DNA from: Halalkalibacterium ligniniphilum | Lineage (GTDB): Bacteria > Bacillota > Bacilli > Bacillales > Bacillaceae_D | Direction of reading: 5' to 3' | DNA length: 32,366 nt | Assembly (NCBI RefSeq): GCF_000334155.1 | Contig: NZ_ANNK01000041.1 | Location: forward strand, 1 to 32,366 | Shown here: positions 1 through 7,406 of the stretch, piece by piece | Layout of the letters: each line of letters starts with the position of its first letter | How positions within the stretch are numbered: the first letter of the stretch is position 1 | Notes under the pieces: generated by a model | What the model saw: the letters and a program-made list of their open reading frames with translations, nothing else | The model's database searches: none | What the model was told of the DNA's origin: nothing | Program-made: the position numbers and the translations under genes

Positions 1-48
1 CACCCTTGCCTTTGTCCCGCAGGAGTCTACGTCTATTTCCTCCGCTTA
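1..48 (-). repeat. fragment of a dispersed Bacillaceae intergenic repeat
   Basis: Read on the minus strand this stretch runs GCGGAGGAAATAGACG followed by TAGACTCCTGCGGGAC. This resembles the widespread Bacillaceae intergenic repeat with a GCGGAG ... GACTCCTGCGGGA core. It is cut by the window edge, so its full extent is unknown. The identification is from memory of the motif, not from a search. Confidence 0.45.
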
Positions 49-141
49 GGTTGTGCATTGTTGCATTTTCAATCATACACGTTTGTTATGTCACAGCCTC
101 AGAAATTAGCTCTTGATGGGCTGGAGCATGCGGAAAATGAA

Positions 142-447
142 TCATCGTGCTACCACCTCAAATTGTTTAACTTCTGGAATGATCTTCGCTAACTCTTGAT
201 CAGGGTAGTTTTTTTCTAATTTATGAATTTTTTTAAATTCGTCGCTACGTGCCTATTGTAAATAGTCCTTTTTAGTTTCCCAACCAATTTCAATTGTTAA
301 CTCACCTGGTTTTTTATCATTTTGAAGCAGTTGAAAATGAACAAATCATTGGGCTTTATCAACAAGCCGGGAGCGGTTTTGATAAATGCTAATGACTTCC
401 TCAGCTTTTTCATTTGGCATTCGAAACGTCGAATGAACGATAAACAT
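142..447 (-). pseudogene. ABM-fold (HmoA/IsdG-like) monooxygenase, two nonsense codons
   Basis: A 101-codon frame starts at an ATG (447 reading down) with a good GGAGGT ribosome site and begins MFIVHSTFRMPNEKAEE. It is interrupted at codon 34 by TGA (346-348) and at codon 65 by TAG (253-255), then closes at 142-144. The pieces form one continuous protein in a single frame: FVHFQLLQND, then GELTIEIGWETKKDYLQ, then ARSDEFKKIH. This order and composition are typical of antibiotic-biosynthesis-monooxygenase domain proteins, which include haem-degrading HmoA and IsdG types. The first stop falls where these proteins commonly have Gly and the second where they commonly have Trp, so GGA to TGA and TGG to TAG are the likely mutations. 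Sequencing error at two sites is the alternative. Haem as the former substrate is only a guess. Confidence 0.6.
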
Positions 448-484
448 AGCAAGAACCTCCGAATAGCGAAAGATTTAGTGAGCT

Positions 485-515
485 TATCTCTCTAGCATCA
501 TATAGAGGAGGAGAT
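485..515 (-). terminator. weak hairpin after the ABC transporter operon
   Basis: Arms CTCTA and TAGAG surround an 8-base loop and are flanked by TATCT and AGATA, with a 4-base bulge. It lies between the permease stop and the ribosome site of the dead monooxygenase gene. No T-run follows on the minus strand, so termination here is doubtful. Confidence 0.2.
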
Positions 516-536
516 AGAAAGAACAATCGAATTTTC

Positions 537-1214
537 CTATTTTAGAGAAGCACGTGATAACGTTATGGCGCTTAAAATAGCAAACATGATGCCAACAAGC
601 AGCAACCAGGCAAATTGCAGCAGGCTTGTGGTCATTTCGATAAGAAATGTAAAGATGAACTCACGGGACGCAGGGATGAGAAATAAGAAAGCGGCAAAGG
701 CGAAGAAAAGATAGCTTGCGCTTTTTCCAAACCGATAGTTAAGGCTTGCAATGAAAAAGAGGCTCAGCATCAAAAAGACCATAAGTGTGAAATCTGTCCA
801 AAGGATGTTTAAAAACGTTGGTTCTAAGCCAAGCAATGATGGAATGACAGCGATGTTGATTTCAGCAGAAGACGTGGCGGCTAGCGCTAGTAACGAGAAA
901 TACAAGCTTGCTTGAAGAAACGCCATTAAAAGGGCGAGTGCCATAAGATAAAAGCTGCTATTTAAGACAAAACCAATACGTGTGGCCCCAAGATGAATGA
1001 AGTAAGGAAAGTCATCTTTCAGAAGAATATAGCTTGTGATCGAAGCCCAAATGTAACCAGGAAAGCTCGTCGTAAAATAAATAGAAATCGGGGAAAATAT
1101 GGCACCAACGATGAAAGCAACGGTCAAGAATGCAAGTAAAATTGACCAGAAAATAACAAAAGATTTTTGGGTGTCTAAAAGCTGAATATGAAGAAGCGCA
1201 GCGGTTTGGTTCAT
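537..1214 (-). CDS. ABC transporter permease-like membrane protein
   Basis: This 225-residue, strongly hydrophobic protein has about six predicted membrane segments, near residues 18-40, 51-65, 81-112 (probably two), 135-158, 166-183 and 202-220. It has no recognisable soluble domain. AAGGAGG lies just upstream of the ATG. It follows the ATPase gene by 16 bases in a GntR-ATPase-permease operon, the arrangement of the B. subtilis ytr-type cluster, so it is most likely the membrane partner of that ATPase. The substrate cannot be told from sequence. Clusters of this type are often induced by cell-wall-active compounds, but that is family knowledge and not shown here. I recognise no specific named homologue. 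Confidence 0.75.
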   Translation of the reverse strand: MNQTAALLHIQLLDTQKSFVIFWSILLAFLTVAFIVGAIFSPISIYFTTSFPGYIWASITSYILLKDDFPYFIHLGATRIGFVLNSSFYLMALALLMAFLQASLYFSLLALAATSSAEINIAVIPSLLGLEPTFLNILWTDFTLMVFLMLSLFFIASLNYRFGKSASYLFFAFAAFLFLIPASREFIFTFLIEMTTSLLQFAWLLLVGIMFAILSAITLSRASLK

Positions 1215-1230
1215 TATGCTTGATTCCTCC

Positions 1231-2082
1231 TTATTTTGTAATCTGAATCATAAAATCTTGCAGGGGCAAAGGCTGCTTCTCAATGACCGGTGACAACTCC
1301 TGTAAGCGACGATCTAAATCGAGAACTGACACGGTCCGTGTCCCCATGAACTCTTGATCATCTAAAATCGTCACGCCTTCAAGGCTCGGAAATGACTTGC
1401 TATTTCCAGAAAGCTTATATGCGTGTGTGCGCAAGGTTTCAACATCTTCTTCAAATAAGATTTCTCCCTTTTTCATCACCATAATTCGTTCAAATACATG
1501 ACGAATCTCATCGATAAGATGAGTCGATAAGATAATCGTACGCGGGTGATCTCCGTAGTCCTCAACGAGCAAGTCATAAAACTGTTGCCTTGCAGCTGCA
1601 TCCATGCCAATGTAGGGTTCATCAAAAATCGTTATCGGAGCACGACTGGCTAGACCAAACGTAATGCCGAGCGCAGATTCCATTCCTTTTGAAAGGTCCA
1701 TCACTTTCTTTTTTGGTAATAAGTCGAATTGATCTAATAAGGCCTCTGCAAAATCCTGATCCCAATGCGGATAAAAGGACGGCGCAATGTGCACTAAATC
1801 TTTAATCCGAAGCGTTTTTTTAAAATTACCGCTTTCTTTAATAAAACAAAGTTGATTTTGGACTTCTTTGTTGTCGAAAGGGTTTTTTCCAAGAATTCGG
1901 ACCGCTCCATTTGTTGGGGCAATTTGCCCTGTCATCAGTTTCATAAGAGTTGTTTTCCCTGCACCGTTTCGCCCTAGTAAGCCATATAGTGTCTGTTCTT
2001 CAAAGGAACAAATAACATTGCTGATGATTTCCTGATCCTTAATTCGCTTTGTAACGCCTTCAAACGTAATGGCAGCACTCAT
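1231..2082 (-). CDS. ABC transporter ATP-binding protein, YtrB-like
   Basis: This 283-residue protein is an ABC ATPase. Walker A is GRNGAGKTT at residues 37-45. A degenerate signature LSKGM lies at 130-134 in place of LSGGQ. Walker B is ITIFDEP near 150-156, and the switch histidine is in STHLIDE. Degenerate signatures of this kind are usual in YtrB/BcrA-type exporters. The last 60 or so residues form a C-terminal extension. The start has GGAGG upstream and overlaps the regulator stop by four bases (ATGA), giving translational coupling. It should power the membrane protein at 537-1214. Substrate unknown. Confidence 0.85.
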   Translation of the reverse strand: MSAAITFEGVTKRIKDQEIISNVICSFEEQTLYGLLGRNGAGKTTLMKLMTGQIAPTNGAVRILGKNPFDNKEVQNQLCFIKESGNFKKTLRIKDLVHIAPSFYPHWDQDFAEALLDQFDLLPKKKVMDLSKGMESALGITFGLASRAPITIFDEPYIGMDAAARQQFYDLLVEDYGDHPRTIILSTHLIDEIRHVFERIMVMKKGEILFEEDVETLRTHAYKLSGNSKSFPSLEGVTILDDQEFMGTRTVSVLDLDRRLQELSPVIEKQPLPLQDFMIQITK

Positions 2083-2450
2083 TGCTGTTCTCCTCCTTTT
2101 CGAATCATCTCTAAGACCGACTGTTCTGATAGCTGAAGCTTTTTCGCTTCTTGCATGAGTGGAATAACATATTCCTCATAAAATTTGTGACGCCTTACTT
2201 CTACAAGTTTTTCTTTTGCTCCTTCGGCCACGAACATTCCGACCCCTCGTTTCTTAAAAAGAATACCTTCATCAACTAAAAGATTAATCCCCTTTGCAGC
2301 TGTGGCTGGGTTGATTTGATAATGCTTTGCGAATTGATTGGTTGAAGGAACTTGGCTTCCTTCTTCAATTACATCATTAATGATGTCATCCGAAATGCGT
2401 TCGGCGATCTGAAGAAAGATGGGACGACTATCATCAAATGGTTGCTTCAT
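2079..2450 (-). CDS. GntR-family transcriptional regulator, YtrA subfamily
   Basis: This 123-residue protein has an N-terminal winged helix-turn-helix: RPIFLQIAERI near residue 9, then VPSTNQFAKHYQINPATAAKG, then GILFKKRGVGMFV. A short helical tail of about 45 residues follows. Lack of a large effector domain places it in the YtrA subfamily, which usually represses its own ABC transporter operon. I chose the ATG at 2448-2450 because AAAGGAGG sits directly upstream. An in-frame ATG at 2475-2477 lies only seven bases below the -10 hexamer and has no ribosome site. It is the first gene of a three-gene operon. The effector is unknown. Confidence 0.85.
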   Translation of the reverse strand: MKQPFDDSRPIFLQIAERISDDIINDVIEEGSQVPSTNQFAKHYQINPATAAKGINLLVDEGILFKKRGVGMFVAEGAKEKLVEVRRHKFYEEYVIPLMQEAKKLQLSEQSVLEMIRKGGEQQ

Positions 2451-2484
2451 TTTTTCCTCCTTTGGTTCATTACTCATGTAACTA

Positions 2485-2514
2485 ACTATATAACTGGATG
2501 GTGTGAACAGTCAA
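2485..2514 (-). promoter_or_regulatory. promoter of the GntR-ABC operon with overlapping candidate operator
   Basis: On the minus strand TTGACT (2509-2514) and TATAGT (2485-2490) are separated by 18 bp. The -10 lies in an AT-rich stretch (plus strand TAACTAACTATATAACT) that repeats AACT three times around TATATA. This is a plausible autoregulatory GntR site, but the operator part is inference. Confidence 0.55.
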
Positions 2515-2524
2515 TAGACATTTG

Positions 2525-2553
2525 GAAAATAAAATTATTATGTATGGTATACT
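2525..2553 (+). promoter_or_regulatory. extended -10 promoter of yusU
   Basis: TGGTATACT gives a TGn extended -10 (TATACT at 2548-2553). The -35 is poor (GAAAAT). It lies back to back with the promoter of the divergent GntR operon and about 30 bases upstream of the yusU start. Confidence 0.45.
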
Positions 2554-2582
2554 GGGCGAAAACGATAGGAGGTGAAAGGGAG

Positions 2583-2828
2583 ATGGACCAAAAGCTAAAA
2601 GAGCAATTGGATGGTTTAGTGGAAAAATATACAGAGCTCCTTGTGGGAAATACAGATGAAGAGGTAAAAGAGAAGGTCAAGGCCTATGCCCTCTACTCCC
2701 ATATCGCCAAGTCCATGCCACCTCTTGCAAAGCATTGGAATGAACAATATCCCGATGCAAAGGAAGGCATGAAAGCGCTAGTGAAGGACATTCAAGAACG
2801 AAATAAGCAGCACCGCGAAAATCAATAA
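2583..2828 (+). CDS. yusU: YusU family protein (DUF2573)
   Basis: This 81-residue, charged, probably all-helical cytoplasmic protein begins MDQKLKEQLDGLVEKY and contains HIAKSMPPLAKHWNEQYPD. The pattern matches my memory of B. subtilis YusU, a DUF2573 protein of unknown function. The ATG at 2583 has AGGAGGTG upstream. The longer open frame to the left runs through promoter sequence and the divergent gene, so it is not used. It is a single-gene unit ending in a strong bidirectional terminator. Confidence 0.75.
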   Translation: MDQKLKEQLDGLVEKYTELLVGNTDEEVKEKVKAYALYSHIAKSMPPLAKHWNEQYPDAKEGMKALVKDIQERNKQHRENQ

Positions 2829-2832
2829 AACA

Positions 2833-2872
2833 AACAAAGCTGACTTCCATAATTCGGCGAGTCAGCTTTGTT
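2833..2872. terminator. bidirectional terminator between yusU and the coat genes
   Basis: Perfect 13-bp arms AACAAAGCTGACT (2833-2845) and AGTCAGCTTTGTT (2860-2872) enclose a 14-base loop. The converging genes end on either side, so it can serve both strands. Confidence 0.8.
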
Positions 2873-2879
2873 AATAAAG

Positions 2880-3224
2880 TTAGGCCATGCCATTACCGTT
2901 ATACGGAAGCTGATTCGTATAGCCGGAAAATTGCTGGTATGTTTGCTGGAGCTGTTGTGCTGGAGCGGCTTCGAGACTGTACCAGCCTTTTTTAAACATG
3001 AGGTTGTACAGCTGACGCTGACAGTCCTGAGCCTCTTGACAAATGGTAGCGAGATCCTGATACAAGCTTTGATGGCTCGCCTCGTTTAAGGCATAATGAT
3101 AAGAAGTGGTCATATATTTCTCTGTAGAAAGCTGATCATTTAGAAAATCCCGTTCGGACATTTGAGGTGTTTTGGGAACCTGTGTTTCAGGATTTTGGAT
3201 TTTCTGTTGCTTTTGCTGATTCAT
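2880..3224 (-). CDS. CotF-domain spore coat protein
   Basis: This 114-residue protein has a Gln-rich N-terminus, then a helical coat-F-type core: SERDFLNDQLSTEKYMTTSY, then NEASHQSLYQDLATICQEAQ, then QRQLYNLMFKKGWYSLE. A Gln/Tyr-rich tail follows. These are hallmarks of CotF-family coat proteins, as in B. subtilis YusN, which lies in the equivalent neighbourhood. It follows the gene at 3237-3509 by 12 bases, with GGGGG near the start, so the two are probably co-transcribed late in sporulation in the mother cell. No sigma-K or sigma-E promoter could be assigned with confidence. Confidence 0.75.
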   Translation of the reverse strand: MNQQKQQKIQNPETQVPKTPQMSERDFLNDQLSTEKYMTTSYHYALNEASHQSLYQDLATICQEAQDCQRQLYNLMFKKGWYSLEAAPAQQLQQTYQQFSGYTNQLPYNGNGMA

Positions 3225-3236
3225 TGATGGACCCCC

Positions 3237-3509
3237 TTATTGAAGCGTCATTGCTTGCTGACTTGTATTTTGCAAGTGATGGATAATTGTATCATAGTGG
3301 CGCTGATGCATTTGCCCCGCTTGCTCCAAGGCTTGCTTAATTTCAGGATCGGTACACTGCTGAGCGAAAAAGTGTGCCTTTTTTGACGCTAATAAATTCC
3401 ATGACAACATATCTTGGATATAGAGGTGATCTTTTGTTGTGATGACATTTGGTGGCTCTGGCATGATGCTTTGTTGTTGCTGCTGGTTCATCGTCATTTG
3501 CTGCTGCAT
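3237..3509 (-). CDS. small Gln/His-rich coat-associated protein, CotF-like
   Basis: This 90-residue protein begins MQQQMTMNQQQQQ. It contains a helical core, TTKDHLYIQDMLSWNLLASK followed by KKAHFFAQQCTDPEIKQALE, then HQRHYDTIIHHL. The pattern resembles the small ferritin-like or coat-F-related proteins that pair with CotF proteins in Bacillaceae. The start at 3507-3509 is chosen for AAGGAGGG directly upstream. A nine-residue longer frame exists but lacks a ribosome site. It is probably the first gene of a two-gene sporulation operon, with both members starting in Gln-rich tracts. Exact role unknown. Confidence 0.65.
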   Translation of the reverse strand: MQQQMTMNQQQQQSIMPEPPNVITTKDHLYIQDMLSWNLLASKKAHFFAQQCTDPEIKQALEQAGQMHQRHYDTIIHHLQNTSQQAMTLQ

Positions 3510-3669
3510 GATAAAACCCTCCTTATTTCCAGTCAATTAGCGATGCAATCGTTGTATCCATATGAGATACACCATTAGTGTGCAAAAGATCGCATGAGGT
3601 TATGTGAGCAACAAACTTGCTTAAATGGAAAAGGAATTAAAAGAAAAATTGTTATTTTCAGAATTTAAC

Positions 3670-3698
3670 TTGCGCGAAAATGGAAATTTAGCTATAGT
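3670..3698 (+). promoter_or_regulatory. candidate sigma-A promoter of fadNAE
   Basis: TTGCGC (3670-3675) and TATAGT (3693-3698) are separated by 17 bp. The expected start near 3705 would give a leader of about 85 bases that contains the FadR-like palindrome. Confidence 0.5.
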
Positions 3699-3752
3699 AA
3701 AAATATAAACAGGAAAGAACAGTCAACTTTCATTTTTTTTTTGCGAAAATAA

Positions 3753-3770
3753 TGAATGAGTATTCATTCG
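3753..3770 (+). promoter_or_regulatory. FadR operator upstream of fadN
   Basis: TGAATGAGTATTCATTCG is an almost perfect palindrome. It matches 16 of 18 positions of the Bacillus FadR (YsiA) site as I recall it (TGAATGAMTANTCATTCA). It lies 21 bases before the fadN start. In B. subtilis FadR represses fadNAE and long-chain acyl-CoA releases it, so the same control is expected here. Confidence 0.85.
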
Positions 3771-3791
3771 TTTTATAAAAGGGGGAGGAAG

Positions 3792-6173
3792 ATGAGTGAT
3801 CAAATAAGGAAAGTTGCGGTCATCGGATCAGGTGTGATGGGTTCGGGAATTGCTGCCCACTTAGCAAATATTGGCATTCCTTCATTACTTCTTGATATGG
3901 TTCCAAAGGAGTTAGCGGAGGAAGAAAAAGCGCAAGGACTCACATTGGACGATCGTCAAGTTCGAAATCGACTGAGCACCCAAGCGTTGAAAAAGCTTCT
4001 AAAACAGAAGCCGGCTCCTCTATCGTCGAAAGCGAACATTGATTATATTGAAGCGGGCAATTTAGAAGACGATTTGAAAAGGTTAGCTGAGATGGATTGG
4101 ATCATTGAAGCTGTCGTTGAAAATCTTAACATTAAACGTCAGCTTTTCGAGAAAATTGAGGCCCATCGAGCTCCTGGTACGATTGTTAGCTCTAATACAT
4201 CAGGAATTTCAATTGAAGCAATGGCTGAGGGGCGATCGGACGATTTTCAAGCTCATTTTCTCGGTACACATTTTTTTAACCCGCCACGTTATTTGAAGCT
4301 GTTAGAAATCATTCCTACCAAAAACACAGATCCAAAAGTCGTGGAATTTATGAAAGCGTTCTCAGAAAATGTTCTCGGAAAAGGTGTCGTCGTTGGAAAG
4401 GACACCCCAAATTTTATTGCCAATCGAATTGGCACTTATGGCTTACTCGTTACAGTAAATGAAATGGTTAAGGGCGGCTTTTCGGTCGGAGAAATTGATT
4501 CTGTTACAGGTCCGTTAATCGGTCGCCCAAAAAGCGCCACCTTCCGGACGCTAGACGTTGTTGGCCTCGATACGTTTCTTCATGTTGCAAGGAACGTCTA
4601 TGATGTCGTTGAAGGAGCAGAAAAAGACGTTTTTGACCCCCCAGCTTTTATGCGGGCGATGGCTGAAAAGGGCTGGCTTGGAAGCAAGTCTGGTCAAGGG
4701 TTTTTCCTGAAGAAAAAAGGTGAAAAAGGCAGTGAAATTCTGGAGCTTAATCCGAATACGTTAGAATATGAGCCACGAAAAAAGCTAAAAGCCGTTTCAA
4801 TGGAACAAGCAAAGCAAGCAAAAACCGTTTTCGATAAAATCAAAGCCCTTGTGTATGCAGATGACCGAGCAGGGGAGCTTGTCTGGCGGTTGCTAAAGCC
4901 AGTACTCCTTTATTCTGCTGAAAAAACCTATGAAATTGCCAACGATCTACACGCGATTGATCAAGCGATGAAATGGGGATTCGGTTGGGAGCTTGGTCCG
5001 TTTGAAATATGGGATGCTATTGGAGTGAAAAAATCGGTTCAACGGATGGAAGAGGAAGGAGAAACGATTCCAAGCTGGGTCAAAGACATGCTTGCTACAG
5101 GTAAGGAAAGTTTTTATGAAGGAACGAGCTATTTCTACGATACTGGTTATACATCGGTAACGCTGAATAAGAAAGTCATTCATTTAAAATCGTTAAAGCC
5201 TGAGAATATCGTCCTAAAAAATACAGGGGCCTCATTAATCGATCTCGGTGATGACGTTGCGTTATTAGAATTCCATTCACCTAATAACTCGATTGGACTT
5301 GATGTGCTTCAGATGATTAACAAGTCCATTGAGGAGGTAGGAAAAAACTACAAAGGGCTTGTGATTGGGAATCAAGGAAAAAATTTCTGTGTTGGTGCAA
5401 ACCTAATGTTGATTTTGATGGAAGCACAGGATGACAACTTTTTTGAAATTGATTTAGTTGTCCGCCAATTCCAGCAAGCGATGGCCAACATTCGTTATTC
5501 TACAAAGCCAGTTGTTACAGCTCCATTTGCCATGACGCTCGGGGGCGGTGCTGAAATTTGTTTGCCTTCCGCTAGCATTCAAGCGTCTCTTGAAACGTAT
5601 ATGGGTCTCGTGGAAGTCGGTGTCGGTCTCATCCCTGGTGGTGGTGGGAATAAGGAGCTGTATTTACGCAACTTGGAGCGGCTACCGAATGGGGCAAACA
5701 TTGACTTACAGGCAATTGCCAATCGTACGTTTGAAACAATTGCTATGGCGAAAGTGGCAACCTCTGCACATGAAGCAGCGGAAAACGGCTACTTAAGTGA
5801 GCGAGATGGTGTCGTCATCAATGGAGATCATCTCCTTTACCGAGCGAAGCAGCAGGTGCTCCATCTAGCGAATGCTGGGTATCGTCCGCCAGCTCGAAAG
5901 AAAATTCCGGTCGTCGGTGAAACCGGTTATGCAACGATGCTTCTTGGGGCAAAAACGATGCAATTTGGTGGTCTGATTACAGAACACGATTTAAAAATTG
6001 CTCAAAAATTAGCCTTTGTCCTAGCAGGAGGTCGTGTGGCAAAAGGAACGCTTGTGGACGAACAGTATTTACTGGATTTAGAGCGGGAAGCGTTTTTAAG
6101 TCTTGTCGGTGAACCGAAATCGCAGCAGCGAATGCAGCACATGCTTGCAAAAGGGAAGCCATTGCGGAATTAA
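3792..6173 (+). CDS. fadN: 3-hydroxyacyl-CoA dehydrogenase / enoyl-CoA hydratase FadN
   Basis: This 793-residue multifunctional beta-oxidation enzyme oxidises 3-hydroxyacyl-CoA with NAD+ and hydrates enoyl-CoA. The N-terminal Rossmann domain has GSGVMGSG at residues 12-19. The dehydrogenase core follows, with FLGTHFFNPPRYLKLLEIIP and a NFIANRIG motif. The C-terminal part is crotonase-like, with KNFCVGANL and a MTLGGGAEICLPS oxyanion-type segment. Length and domain order match B. subtilis FadN (about 789 residues). The ATG at 3792 is preceded by GGGGGAGG. A 12-residue upstream extension in frame would run through the operator, so it was rejected. It is first of three co-directional genes. Confidence 0.93.
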   Translation: MSDQIRKVAVIGSGVMGSGIAAHLANIGIPSLLLDMVPKELAEEEKAQGLTLDDRQVRNRLSTQALKKLLKQKPAPLSSKANIDYIEAGNLEDDLKRLAEMDWIIEAVVENLNIKRQLFEKIEAHRAPGTIVSSNTSGISIEAMAEGRSDDFQAHFLGTHFFNPPRYLKLLEIIPTKNTDPKVVEFMKAFSENVLGKGVVVGKDTPNFIANRIGTYGLLVTVNEMVKGGFSVGEIDSVTGPLIGRPKSATFRTLDVVGLDTFLHVARNVYDVVEGAEKDVFDPPAFMRAMAEKGWLGSKSGQGFFLKKKGEKGSEILELNPNTLEYEPRKKLKAVSMEQAKQAKTVFDKIKALVYADDRAGELVWRLLKPVLLYSAEKTYEIANDLHAIDQAMKWGFGWELGPFEIWDAIGVKKSVQRMEEEGETIPSWVKDMLATGKESFYEGTSYFYDTGYTSVTLNKKVIHLKSLKPENIVLKNTGASLIDLGDDVALLEFHSPNNSIGLDVLQMINKSIEEVGKNYKGLVIGNQGKNFCVGANLMLILMEAQDDNFFEIDLVVRQFQQAMANIRYSTKPVVTAPFAMTLGGGAEICLPSASIQASLETYMGLVEVGVGLIPGGGGNKELYLRNLERLPNGANIDLQAIANRTFETIAMAKVATSAHEAAENGYLSERDGVVINGDHLLYRAKQQVLHLANAGYRPPARKKIPVVGETGYATMLLGAKTMQFGGLITEHDLKIAQKLAFVLAGGRVAKGTLVDEQYLLDLEREAFLSLVGEPKSQQRMQHMLAKGKPLRN

Positions 6174-6204
6174 CATCAATGAAAGCGAATAGGAGGGGGA
6201 AACG

Positions 6205-7383
6205 TTGAGAGAAGCAGTCATCGTCGCAGGTGCACGAACACCGGTTGGAAAAGCAAAACGAGGCACATTAGCGAATGTAAGACCAGATGATTTAGGCGCA
6301 CTTACTATCAAAGAGACATTAAGACGAGCGGGTGATTTTGATCCGAGCAAAGTTGATGATGTCATGATTGGATGTGCCATGCCAGAAGCGGAGCAAGGAA
6401 TGAACATGGCAAGGAACATTTCAGCTTTAGCAGGCTTGCCCCATACAGTGCCTGCCCTTACGATTAATCGCTATTGTTCTTCTGGACTGCAAACCATTGC
6501 TTTCGGAGCTGAACGGATTATGCTCGGGCAAGCGAAGGCAATCATAGCTGGAGGTGCGGAATCAATGAGTGCAATTCCAATGGGCGGGCACGTCATTGCG
6601 CCGAATCCAACCCTTGTTGAAAAGCAGCCAGAGTATTACATGGGGATGGGCTATACAGCGGAAGAGGTGGCTCGTCGATTTGGGGTGACACGAGACGATC
6701 AAGATGCCTTCGCAGTGGAAAGCCACAAGCGGGCAGCGAAAGCGATTCAAGCGGGACATTTTCAAGAGGAGATTGTGCCAGTTGAAGTGACTCTACGTAC
6801 AATTGGCAGTGATGATAAAGTCCACGAAAAACAGGTCCGTTTTGATAAGGATGAAGGCGTTCGGCCAGATACATCGAAAGAGGGTCTTAGCAAGCTTAGA
6901 CCTGCCTTTCACCCAATGGGAAGTGTGACAGCAGGGAACGCCTCACAAATGAGCGACGGGGCAGCCTCCGTGCTTCTGATGGATCGTGAAATGGCTGAGG
7001 CTGAAGGGCTGACGCCGCTGTTAAAATTCCGCTCCTTTTCCGTGGCGGGGGTCGCCCCGGAAATTATGGGGGTAGGTCCGATTGAAGCGATTCCGAAAGC
7101 GCTAGAGCTTGCAGGACTTCAGCTTTCTGACATTGGATTATTTGAGCTCAATGAGGCCTTTGCTTCCCAAGCGATTCAAGTGATTCGCAGCTTAGAGCTT
7201 GATTATGACAAAGTCAATGTCAATGGTGGCGCCATTGCATTAGGCCATCCACTTGGCTGTACAGGCACAAAGCTTACATTATCACTGCTTTATGAAATGA
7301 AGCGCCGCAACGAGCAGTTTGGCGTTGTGACCATGTGTATCGGCGGCGGCATGGGTGCTGCAGGTGTGTTTGAATTACTGTAA
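6205..7383 (+). CDS. fadA: acetyl-CoA acyltransferase (3-ketoacyl-CoA thiolase) FadA
   Basis: This 392-residue thiolase performs the last step of the beta-oxidation cycle, cleaving 3-ketoacyl-CoA to acetyl-CoA and a shortened acyl-CoA. The acyl-accepting cysteine is C91 in NRYCSSGLQ. The NEAFA motif, GHPLGCTG histidine motif and the second cysteine in CIGGGMGAAG are all present. It starts with TTG at 6205, eight bases after GGAGGGGG, 31 bases downstream of fadN. Full length for the family and apparently intact. Confidence 0.95.
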   Translation: MREAVIVAGARTPVGKAKRGTLANVRPDDLGALTIKETLRRAGDFDPSKVDDVMIGCAMPEAEQGMNMARNISALAGLPHTVPALTINRYCSSGLQTIAFGAERIMLGQAKAIIAGGAESMSAIPMGGHVIAPNPTLVEKQPEYYMGMGYTAEEVARRFGVTRDDQDAFAVESHKRAAKAIQAGHFQEEIVPVEVTLRTIGSDDKVHEKQVRFDKDEGVRPDTSKEGLSKLRPAFHPMGSVTAGNASQMSDGAASVLLMDREMAEAEGLTPLLKFRSFSVAGVAPEIMGVGPIEAIPKALELAGLQLSDIGLFELNEAFASQAIQVIRSLELDYDKVNVNGGAIALGHPLGCTGTKLTLSLLYEMKRRNEQFGVVTMCIGGGMGAAGVFELL

Positions 7384-7406
7384 AAAAAGAATAAGGAGGT
7401 AGCGTA

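Noticed and set aside
346-348. TGA in the monooxygenase frame as selenocysteine
   Set aside because: No selenocysteine insertion hairpin was seen after it, a second TAG stop occurs in the same frame, and the position is a usual glycine.
2352-2582. N-terminal extension of yusU by 77 codons
   Set aside because: It runs through the divergent regulator gene and both promoters; a strong ribosome site precedes the internal ATG at 2583.
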